From Drosophila persimilis (taxonomy: Eukaryota > Arthropoda > Insecta > Diptera > Drosophilidae), in the NCBI RefSeq assembly GCF_003286085.1, contig NW_020825298.1, positions 14,570,001-14,634,000 on the forward strand: DNA of 64,000 nucleotides. The letters run 5' to 3'. The notes beneath the pieces were generated by a model. It was not told the DNA's origin, did not search any database, and saw only the letters and a list, made by a program, of their open reading frames with translations. Made by a program: the position numbers and the translations under genes. The stretch's first letter is position 1, and each line of letters opens with the position of its first letter. Of this stretch, positions 14,201 through 21,700 are shown in pieces.

Positions 14201-14722
14201 GTTTCCCTTGTGGCACGACACACAGATGTGCCGGAAGGTGGCTACGCGGTGCCCCACATGCAGGACTATATGCCCTCCACGAAAATGGCAAACTCCGGCG
14301 TGGGCGTGGGCGTGGGCATGGGCGGGGGATATGTGAATGTTAGGCGGACACCGCCGCCACCGCTGAGCAGCATATTCCCCAGGCCGCCGACTGTGCCGCC
14401 GCCGCCCATGGAGAAGTATTATGCCACCACGGCCATTTTCAAGCCCATCAAGGGGGCCGGCTCGGGCCTGAGCAGCAGCGGTGGCACCAGCAACACGAAC
14501 ACCGTCAGCAGCGGCGGTGGCAAGAGCAGCCACAGCAGCCAGCAGGAGCACAACAATGGCATCTACGACGACGGCATGGGCACCATGAACTCCCAGTCGA
14601 CGGCTCCGATGATCAATCCGTACAGCAGTGGGAATGGCTCGGCGGCCGCTGCTGCCGCCGCCGCCGCGGAGTTCCAGCGGGCCAGAACCTACAATTTCCG
14701 CAGCTATCCCGATAATCTCTAG
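1860..14722 (+). CDS. smal: Discoidin-domain receptor lacking a kinase (smoke alarm-like), 5'-incomplete
   Basis: Single-pass cell-surface receptor of the DDR family, whose discoidin domains bind collagen in animals. Coding exons: 1860-2091, 2159-2306, 6483-6662, 8437-8576, 8766-8973, 12659-12883, 13029-13261, 13838-13976 and 14226-14722. All junctions are GT-AG and phases agree across every intron, giving 666 codons plus TAG. Order: discoidin domain from its GAWCPK motif, discoidin-like domain with the family's GLGQL.DG and GW.N motifs, low-complexity linker, one transmembrane helix with an SRTKRARG stop-transfer, then a tail of about 250 residues rich in Pro, Gly, Ser and poly-Ala. No kinase glycine loop, HRDL or DFG motif is present. 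The signal peptide and first discoidin strands must lie upstream, because the first exon starts in phase 2. The symbol is from memory of the fly DDR relative without a kinase; Drosophila Ddr itself has a kinase. Class is certain, ortholog name is less so. Confidence 0.85.
2159..2306 (+). CDS. smal: Receptor exon: end of the discoidin domain
   Basis: Acceptor CTCTCCACAG, donor GTGAGT at 2307, leaving one base. Encodes ILPGNINTYSEVEN, IRIYPYGQYDRTVCLRAEI and VGCPWE. The paired cysteines in VCLRAEIVGC match the closing cysteines of DDR discoidin domains. The preceding intron is only 67 bp. Confidence 0.93.
3282..3319 (+). repeat. (CA)n microsatellite
   Basis: Nineteen uninterrupted CA dinucleotides in a receptor intron. 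Confidence 0.95.
4390..4680 (+). repeat. Diverged tandem copies of a dispersed repeat, period about 134 bp
   Basis: CAAGTTT at 4451 and CAAGTT at 4585 are 134 bp apart, as are GAAAATTGTAGAC at 4472 and GAAGATTGTAGAC at 4606. A third partial copy starts near 4640. The phrase ATAATGCTCCGAT (4521) recurs at about 15997 in the 3'-UTR intron of the same gene. In both places the distance from CTCCG to CAAGTT is 58 bp. I do not recognise the family; it looks like a decayed nonautonomous mobile repeat. Confidence 0.6.
6483..6662 (+). CDS. smal: Receptor exon: start of the discoidin-like domain
   Basis: Acceptor TTCCTTTCGCAG, donor GTAAGT at 6663, phase 1 at both ends. Encodes GIVSYSIPKG, VDLSDKTYDGNEQGDRYVDG, LGQLVDGQKGKDNF and HGFGK. 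The LGQL.DG segment is the hallmark of the second, discoidin-like domain of DDR receptors. Confidence 0.93.
6663..8436 (+). other. Receptor intron of 1.8 kb
   Basis: No coding exon recognised. The stretch is notable for many C and G homopolymer runs (for example near 7511-7517, 8069-8075, 8211-8222 and around 7952-7972). Short open frames here are products of this C/G-rich low complexity. Confidence 0.7.
8437..8576 (+). CDS. smal: Receptor exon: discoidin-like domain core
   Basis: Acceptor TTTTTTCCGTACAG, donor GTGAGT at 8577; enters in phase 1, leaves in phase 0. Encodes YEWIGWRNDTPG, VEIVFEFDTVRNFSAIVL and HTNNMFTKDVQ. The WIGW.N and FEFD..RNF motifs align with vertebrate DDR1/DDR2. NFS is a potential N-glycosylation site. 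Confidence 0.93.
8766..8973 (+). CDS. smal: Receptor exon: end of the discoidin-like domain
   Basis: Acceptor CCTTTTGTAG, donor GTGAGT at 8974, leaving phase 1. Encodes VFVHAKVFFSIGGRYFSGEP, FSYMPDT, VTIKLHHRVGKYLKI and FAVKWIMLSEISFIS. The LHHR and W.M.SEI.F motifs match the last strands of the DDR discoidin-like domain. Confidence 0.92.
8974..12658 (+). other. Receptor intron of 3.7 kb
   Basis: No additional exon is required by phase and none is recognised. It holds a 122-bp tandem repeat (11643-12008, separate entry), a (GAAAAT)n run at about 12589-12613 just upstream of the next acceptor, and GA-rich tracts near 10785-10810. Confidence 0.7.
11643..12008 (+). repeat. Three-copy tandem repeat with 122-bp period
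   Basis: Copies at 11643-11764, 11765-11886 and 11887-12008 each begin GATAC(A/G)AC and share, in order, AATATAAGC, a TGTTCT/TACTCT block, CTATTATAG or CATTATAG, and GTAACTCATGATATA or a close variant. The period is exactly 122 bp each time although the copies have diverged by substitution. A partial fourth copy may begin at 12009. Family unknown. Confidence 0.75.
12659..12883 (+). CDS. smal: Receptor exon: extracellular low-complexity linker
   Basis: Acceptor TCTCCCTTTGCAG, donor GTAAGT at 12884, phase 1 at both ends. Encodes VPAMGNFTDEQEQRNGNSPS and then Gly/Ala/Ser-rich sequence. NFT is a potential N-glycosylation site. It corresponds to the variable juxtamembrane region of DDRs; the ATG within it (12667) is internal. 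Confidence 0.88.
13029..13261 (+). CDS. smal: Receptor exon: transmembrane helix
   Basis: Acceptor TCCCATTGCAG, donor GTGAGA at 13262. After LIAPRPIDQEPNDAN comes a helix of about 24 hydrophobic residues (FIGVVIVVLTTIIILLVAII and a further four residues), followed by the basic stop-transfer SRTKRARG. The signal is unambiguous for a type I single-pass topology. Confidence 0.93.
13262..13837 (+). other. Receptor intron of 576 bp
   Basis: No exon or other feature recognised beyond a good polypyrimidine acceptor (CTCTTCACCCTTTCAG). The frame of the following exon happens to be open back to an ATG at 13787, but this is intronic. Confidence 0.75.
13838..13976 (+). CDS. smal: Receptor exon: cytoplasmic juxtamembrane tail
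   Basis: Acceptor CCCTTTCAG, weak donor GTGTGT at 13977, enters phase 0 and leaves phase 1. Encodes ASVDDNDSIGKNSLYHEPFN, VNMYTSGVNGYAAVND and CNMTPDYT. Tyrosines in this stretch sit where vertebrate DDRs carry juxtamembrane phosphotyrosine sites; conservation of function is only inferred. Confidence 0.9.
13977..14225 (+). other. Short intron, in frame and stop-free
   Basis: This 249-bp intron is a multiple of three and contains no stop in the reading frame of the flanking exons, so its retention would insert 83 residues. The donor (GTGTGT) is weaker than the other donors of the gene. The translated content (Ser/Leu run from a CT tract near 14165-14200) does not look like conserved protein, so I read it as an intron. 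Confidence 0.7.
14226..14722 (+). CDS. smal: Receptor exon: cytoplasmic tail to the first stop (TAG)
   Basis: Acceptor GACACACAG at 14225. Encodes DVPEGGYAVPHMQDYMP, a polyproline segment (PPPPLSSIFPRPPTVPPPP), Gly/Ser-rich sequence, a run of nine alanines, and the end RTYNFRSYPDNL before TAG at 14720-14722. GYAVPHMQDY resembles the tyrosine-containing juxtamembrane stretch of DDRs. Polyproline runs suggest SH3 or WW ligands, by inference only. The exon continues past TAG to 15395. Confidence 0.9.
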
Positions 14723-15367
14723 TTCGAAGCCTCCCTCAAGTTGGCAGCCGTCGGTGGAGGGGCAGCTGGGGCTGGGGCTGGGGCTGGAGCTGGAGCAGGG
14801 CCTGGTAGCCGCTTAAATGCGGCACCCCCCGCCAGCAGCACCACCATGCCGAAGAAGCCGCAACATTTGAGCCTCGCCAGCAGCACGGCCAACAGTGGCA
14901 CCACCGCCAATGCTGGCAGCAGCGGCAGTGGCAGCGGCAGCAACAAGCCCAAGTACAGTCTAACCCTGCACAACAGCAGTAGCAATAAATATGCCACAGG
15001 CGGTGGCACAAAGAACAACCCACTGGCAACAACAACACTGCGCGACAATCATCATCAGAGGCAACACCTCAAGGCTTTGCGGCTGACACGGGATGCAGCA
15101 CCTGGCGGCAGCTCCGACGCGGACTACAAGCGACCCACCATGACGGGCCTGACGGGCCCGACGGGCGGTCTGTCCCCCGGTGAGGATCTGGTGGGTGTCC
15201 ATCAGAACAGGACACTGGCCACCATGAAGCCCCTGGCCTCGGCGGCTGTCAATGGAGAAGCTTCAACAACTAATCTAACAAAATCGATGGCGAATGGAAT
15301 GGGAAATGGAAGTGGAATGGCGAACGGTGTTATCAGAACACAAAACAACAGGCTGTGGTATCATTGA
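14723..15367 (+). CDS. smal: Probable stop-codon readthrough extension of the receptor
   Basis: The same frame as the receptor remains open for 214 codons after TAG, ending at TGA 15365-15367 with a second TGA directly behind it. Composition is typical of a fly cytoplasmic tail: Gly/Ala repeats, then Ser/Asn/Thr-rich sequence with KPKYSLTLHNSSSNKYATGG, DYKRPTMTGLTGPTGG and an end NNRLWYH. Third codon positions are strongly G/C-biased until near the end. It could be made by readthrough, by A-to-I editing of TAG to a Trp codon, or by an unseen splice form. The base after TAG is T, not the most permissive context known in flies. Translation is inferred, not shown. Confidence 0.7.
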   Translation, partial: FEASLKLAAVGGGAAGAGAGAGAGAGPGSRLNAAPPASSTTMPKKPQHLSLASSTANSGTTANAGSSGSGSGSNKPKYSLTLHNSSSNKYATGGGTKNNPLATTTLRDNHHQRQHLKALRLTRDAAPGGSSDADYKRPTMTGLTGPTGGLSPGEDLVGVHQNRTLATMKPLASAAVNGEASTTNLTKSMANGMGNGSGMANGVIRTQNNRLWYH

Positions 15368-15395
15368 TGAAAACCCCATATTAAATGGATTTGAG

Positions 15396-16152
15396 GTGAG
15401 TGACAAAGAACAAATATTATCAAAGATTATATTATAGAATATAGTGGAGGCTAAAAAAGATGTCAGATTTGGCAAAAAATACTCCAAACATGAATGAAAG
15501 AACGAAAGAAGTGTCTTTCATTTCCCTTAAAGTCCCTCAAAGTCGAAAAAGTGAAACACTATTTGTACTTTTCGTTTTCCATACTTTTCCTGGCACAGCA
15601 TTAAACAACCATTATTATTATTTCTTTCAAATAAATGCTTAAAAAACTCTCATTTATAACTTAAACTTGTTTAATATTTATAAGAAAATTAAAAATAGCA
15701 TATTTTTATTTTCTAAATTGAAAATAAGTCGAATTTGAAATCAATCCGAATTTATTAAAAATATTTTAAATTTGGAATGAATTTAATTCGAATCTGTACT
15801 TTATTTATTCACTTTTTAAAATTTAAAATCAATAAATAAAGAATATAAATTAAAAATATTAAATTTTTAATTAAGATTTAATTTTCAGAATCCGAAATAT
15901 ATATTTATTTTAAATTTTTTATTAAAGAGTTACGTTCATTTTTTTCATAATTGTTATTATTATGATCCATGATTTTTTTCCATTATTCCGTATAAAATAA
16001 TGCTCCGATCGTAATGATTTTTATTAGATAGATAGATAATAGTCCTCTTAATGTTTGTGACAAGTTTCTTTATGATAAACCCATAAAGAATACTGTATGC
16101 TGCCTTCTCAAAACTAAACCCATCATTTCCACTCTTTTCTTTTCGTTTACAG
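15396..16152 (+). other. Intron just after the second stop codon
   Basis: Strong donor GAG/GTGAGT at 15396 and strong acceptor (TTTTCTTTTCGTTTACAG, ending 16152). It lies 28 bp after the TGA at 15365-15367 but 673 bp after the TAG. Inside is a very AT-rich block (about 15650-15960) and one copy of the dispersed repeat also seen at 4390-4680. Confidence 0.7.
15985..16075 (+). repeat. Single copy of the ATAATGCTCCGAT dispersed repeat
   Basis: Shares ATAATGCTCCGAT, a GATAGATAGAT block and CAAGTTT with the repeats at 4390-4680, with the same 58-bp spacing between CTCCG and CAAGTT. It sits in the 3'-UTR intron of the receptor gene. Confidence 0.55.
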
Positions 16153-16724
16153 CGCTGAAACTCTACACGAAAATCCAAACACCAGCAAGAAAACGTTACA
16201 AAGTCAAGTACAGAAAGATAGAGCCCGACACCAGAAGCAAAATGGATAGAGGCTGATGAGGAGGAGACAGCAAGCACAAAGCGTCGATAACAATTAAACC
16301 CACTGAGCAAACCGGAAACGAAACAGATACGGAAACGAAACGAACGTGAAGGCCTACCTATCATAGAGTAGTGTCAAGTCGAGGAGTGGAGAGGAGAGGA
16401 GAGCATGCCAACGAAATAGGTAAAGGAATGTATGGTAAAACACCCTGTAAATATAAATAGAATACCCACATTGCATAGAGCTGAATTTTAAACAACAAAA
16501 TGCGCATCGTAGGACAGAAAAAACAGAACGAAAGATGGAAAAATCACTTGAAAGATGAATGAGAATATACATGAATAATGAATATATAAAAACGAATTTA
16601 AGGTCTAGCATTTAGCGACATTCATTAATTTGTTTATAAAACGAAAAGCAGACGAAAGAATATTGTATTGTAATGGATTAATAATGATTAAATGACTCAA
16701 AAACAAAAAACAAAACTAGCGATA

Positions 16725-16730
16725 AATAAA
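16725..16730 (+). promoter_or_regulatory. Proximal poly(A) signal AATAAA
   Basis: Perfect hexamer followed by an A-rich run, about 0.58 kb into the presumed 3' UTR exon. It would give the short-UTR isoform. Confidence 0.45.
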
Positions 16731-18154
16731 AAAAAAGTTCAACTGATTTTTAGTACCTTTTCGAAAGCAAAAATACACAACACTGAAAGAAAACACTGCA
16801 ACAAAAAAAAACAAAAAAAAAAAACAAAAAAAAAACACAAACTGTCAAACCTGTCAAACCTGTAAACCTTAACCCTCTGACTGTATCTATCTATAACGCC
16901 CTTAACCCCCCCTCCCACTCAACCCCACTGTAAATTTCTGTGTATAAAACTTATAGAGGAGAGAGGAGATGTCGTCGAAACAAAATTATGTAGCGAAGAG
17001 GTCGAGAGATACAGATGGGATATATGATGATAGGATGTTAGAAGGATGCATGATGATAAAAAATTGTAACGGAATTTAACGGACCAAGAGAGCAGAGCGT
17101 GTGCAGAGCGACGTTGCCCAAAAACCCAAGTAAAATGAAGTTTTCATCAATGATTTGTGATTCAAGAAGAATATATTCAAACTACTTATAGAAACGATTG
17201 ATAAGATGGAATATTCAGTTCTAAATGCTAACATTTAATTTATTCTAACCCGCAAAACGAAAAAAAAACAAAACAAAACAACAAATGACTCTGACTATAA
17301 AAACAAAAAAACGAAAGCACTAATTGAATATTTAAACAAAACAAAACAAAAACAAGAACAAAACACACACATACAGAAATCGTATATATTATAAATTAAA
17401 TATTAAATGGATAATCATGTATATGTTCCTTTTTAGTTTAATGCGCATACTCGTCTAAGTATTCACCAAGGAAAGCAAACGTACTAAGAGTTAATAATAG
17501 TACTAATAGTAGCTTCGTAGTAGCAGCAGCCGCAGCAGCAGTAAAAATTACAGGCAACATTACCATAGAAAAGTGTTGGAAAATAGCATTTAAAAAGAAA
17601 ACTCACACACAGACACACAGGAAACACTAAGCATTAAATCACATTGCAAGTAACAAGAAAAAAAGAAGAGTAGTTTAAAAATAGTAGAAAACACACACAA
17701 AACACTCAAAGAGAACGACACTCCACACAGCAGCAGCAACAGCAACAGCAAAATGTTTGTGCAACATTTTTCGAAAGACAGAGAGAGAGGGAGAGAGAGA
17801 GAGAGTTTTTAAAGAAAAGAAAGAGAAAGAGATACATTACCCAAGCTAAAAGTTAAGCAAAACAATATTTAAAGATATTTAAAAAGTAAAATTAGGCTCT
17901 GAAAAATAATGTCTATTCCTCAAACGACTTTCTGCACAATTTCTTGACTTTCCAAACGATTTCCAATTTGCACACTCAAGCCCGAACAATACACACACAC
18001 AAAAACCACACACAAGCCACACACATCCACACTGTGCAACACTGTTAGACATTGTGCAACACTGAAAGATCCCCCCCTTACGTACGTACACTATCATGCA
18101 AAAAACAAATCACGAAACCTACCTACAAGACTTGTATAAATTATGGATATAAAT

Positions 18155-18160
18155 AATAAA
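18155..18160 (+). promoter_or_regulatory. Distal poly(A) signal AATAAA
   Basis: Perfect hexamer about 2 kb into the presumed 3' UTR exon, with T/G-containing sequence downstream. Confidence 0.45.
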
Positions 18161-18682
18161 ACGTAAAAAGCTAAATTAAACGATTTAGAGATTAAGTTAA
18201 AATTACATTTTGTAAAAATTAATAAGAGTACACTGTAAAAAAAGATACTAATGTAATGAACGGTTATAGTTTAGTTTTGGTTTGGGAATTACGACAAACA
18301 GTTATACAATATATCGTACTATCGTATATACAGGAATATTGTTCGTTCTTTTGCGGTGCGCGCGAGAGAGCTTGTCCCCTGATTTCCAGATTTCTAGTTT
18401 AATTTCTAAATTAATTTAAATTTAAATTTAAATTTACATTTAAATGCATTTATTATGTGTACATTTTTCGAAGGCAAATATATAGTATTCAATTATTTAA
18501 ACAGCAGCAACAGTGGCACGCATTTGTTTTTGTATTTCTCTGACACATTAATTATGGAAAAGCAATCGGAAAAACATTGCACAGATTTTCCATAAGGGTG
18601 GGGGGACTCCCCAAGAGGGGTGGAAAGCGAAGGGTGGATCAAATGTAGTTATAATTTATAAAACAAAAGGCCTAACATTATA

Positions 18683-18710
18683 AATAAATGCTAAATGAAT
18701 TAACAATAAA
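18683..18710 (+). promoter_or_regulatory. Two most distal poly(A) signals
   Basis: AATAAA occurs at 18683-18688 and again at 18705-18710. After this the A-rich UTR texture fades within about 150 bp and GC content rises, so I place the likely gene end here. Confidence 0.45.
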
Positions 18711-21700
18711 TATTAATTGAAATATCTAAAAATAATTAAGCAAACACACAACAAACAAACAAAAAACAGAAGAAAACTAATTGGAAAATGAGTTATAATT
18801 CATGACAAAACCATCAAAGGAAAAGCCATAAAAAAATACAAAAATACAAAAAAATTATAGAAATTAAAAATTGCTACTTTCGCTGGGGGTCAAACAATGG
18901 ATGATGGTGCTTTGGGTGATGAAAGGGAGCTTTGAGAGTCCAAGAACCAACGACTATACAATGATAATATGTTGCAAGAGGGACCAAAAAAGCGGGGGTT
19001 GTCGGGACTCCCCGTAAACGAGGTCCGAGGACTATGATTCGTCTCTGTTCATAGTATCCAAGAACGAAGAGCACAGTCTTTGGAGAGGCCCACAAATCAT
19101 GAAAATGCATTAAAATAGAGTTTAGAGACATATATCTGGATTTTCTTGAATATTCTTGAATTTTCTACATTATAAAGTCCTAAAAATTATGTGCAATTCC
19201 CTAAGTCTTTCAAAGAAAAACTTTTTGAGGTCTATAGACCCTTCGATAGATCTTCGATAGATAGAAGAGCAAGCCAGCCAGCATCTTTCCAGTCAATCCG
19301 TGGAGTAAACTCCACCACGAAGCCACATCTCGGGACCTTTCCCATAGATCACCTTGAATTGTGTTTACAGGGAAACAGACAACCAGGAAGAACGAGTACT
19401 ACTGACATTTCCCATGACATGTCTTTTGTGTTTATTCCTTTGGCCTGCGAAGTGCCTGATGTCAATGGGGTTTTCATCGCCTGGGACCTGGGAGCCGTAC
19501 TACTTCAAAGCAATCGAAGATACGAGTACAATGCATTGTCAAGGCTGTGGATATTTTTAAGCCACTGGGTAAACAGAAATACTTGCCCAAAGATAAACAA
19601 AATACTACCTCTAAGTAAACAACACTCTTCCTCGGGGGTACATTATCGTAGCAAACGGTACGGATCGAAACGACCCGTCCTTTGGGACCTGTTTTGTTGA
19701 GGAAGTTAAACATAAGTTGCTGTTTATATAGCAGCAGCAGCAGCAGCTCCGCTCCAGAGGCCATGAGGTCGATCCCGCGGGGCATTAATCAGAGCACTTG
19801 CATGCCCCATCCCCCATCCCCCATCCCCCATCCACCATCCACCGTCCACCGTACCCCGAGCGTCTCTGCATTCAATGGATTTCAATGGATCAATGACCGT
19901 TCATTTGACATCTGCTTTAATTCCACGCCAATTTCCATTTTCCATTTCCATTTCCTCCAATTGAAAGCAAAAATCGACGAATAACATGATTACATTCCAG
20001 ACCGCAAATCGATGGGTCGCCTGTCGGGGCGGGGGCGGGGGCGGGCTGCGGGCAACAGAAGCAGTGCTTTTTGGGGTAACATTTAAATCAAATATAACCT
20101 ATAATAAAAATAAAAATAAAAACAATAAAACATTTTCAGCGCAAATACTTTGCCAGTCTTTTAATTGACACTTTCGATTGTTTGGCAGCCCCATTCGTTC
20201 TCGTTCCTTCAAATGAATGACTGAATGGATGGATGACTGAATGAATGGATAAATGCCTGACGCACTGACTGACAGCCCTTCCATCGTCCCCATCCCCAGC
20301 CCCATCCCCAGCCCCACCTGTCAAGCATTTCGCAGTGAAAATTAGTTGAAAGCACTCTCAATGGATTGAGGGAAAATGCGTGCAAATTTCGTACCCCGCA
20401 TTCCGTCTGTCGACCGGGTCCGTCTGTCAACTCTGTCATAGTTTGGCTACGAGTGTTAAGCGATTTTATTTGATTTTATTTCGCCCCCTTATTTACTTTT
20501 TCATTGCACTTTTCATGGCTTTCATGGGCCCCACCGTTTTGCTGTTCACTTTGCAGGCTTTCGGTTGTCGGTTGTCGGCTTTCAATTTGTAACACTCGTC
20601 GTCGTTTGTCGTCGCACCACTGTCCCACTGAATGACTTTATTTATCGCATTATTCGAAAAAACATTTGCCAAAAAAGGGTTTGACCCGCCACTGCCCCTT
20701 AGCCCCTTTGCCCTTTTGGGCGTGTGTTTTTGGGACATTTAATGGAACCTTTTGGCTGTCATCCGTCCATGGGATGGGCCCTCTGCCTGTCATATGTCCT
20801 CCCTTCTCCAGAGGGCGTGAAGCGTTGCTAAAAACGCGTGAAATAATTATAGATAAAAATTAACAAAATTGTTAGCGAAATTCCCCAAAGGCCTGCCAAA
20901 AGAAGCGCATCGAATGGGTTAAAGGGTGTCCCAGGGCAATTGATTTCAAGGGTTATTATGGTGTTGAAAGAGACATCTGTTGGGTAATTCATTAACCGAC
21001 GGGCCTTTGATGGCAGTCTTTCTATGGTTACGGTCTCTCTCTCTGGAGACTCCGATTAACAATGCAGTGAAAATCTAACAGATTTCTTGTAATTTGTGCA
21101 TAAATAAACCTTTTACTACCGAGAATATAATCTTGAACTGATGTTTTCACCTTTAAAGGGGAAATAGAAGGGTTTTTTTTTTGATTTTTCAGAGGAATCA
21201 GAACAGATTTTATTGGTTACAAAAAGAACAAAAGTTACACTGGGCGATAGAAGAGATACCTCTAAAATTCCTCTTTAATCCTTAATGAAAATGAACAAAT
21301 TCCCCAACCCTATCCCCATAGCTAATATCATTTGCCTAACAATCTTATAAGGGAATAAACTAAGTTCTAAAGAATCATTGATTCCCCAAAATAAATTATG
21401 GAAAAGGTTAAGGATCTCCCAGCGCACTCAACGTTATTTTTTAAGGCACAAAATTGATTGATCTTTAAAAAATATTCTTTTAAAATTCATGCCCGAAATA
21501 AGCCTCTGAATAGAGCCAAAGTCTTTAATCAAGAACTCTTTAATCCAGCTTTACTTTTGCCAAACCAAAGACCCAATAGACCATAAGAAAATCTCCTTTA
21601 AATGTGTGTGTGCAAGTGCAACATGCAACATACAGCAACCTCTAATCTGCAAAGAGTAAAAACCAAACCAACTGCAAAATGTATCTAAATAAATGCATGT

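Larger units (their letters stand above)
16153..18710 (+). other. Long A-rich 3' UTR exon of the receptor gene
   Basis: Sequence after the acceptor is A-rich, full of AAAACA-type runs and CAG/CA repeats, with no coding frame, as in long 3' UTRs of fly neural genes. AATAAA signals at 16725-16730, 18155-18160, 18683-18688 and 18705-18710 allow alternative ends of about 0.6, 2.0 and 2.5 kb. A Pumilio-type TGTAAATA is at 16446-16453. The true end is inferred from these signals only. Confidence 0.6.

Noticed and set aside
14135-15048. Large - strand frames with Ala/Pro/Leu or Cys/Trp runs
   Set aside because: Reverse reading of the receptor's Gly/Ser/Ala codon repeats; no splice or start support and the + frame explains the composition.
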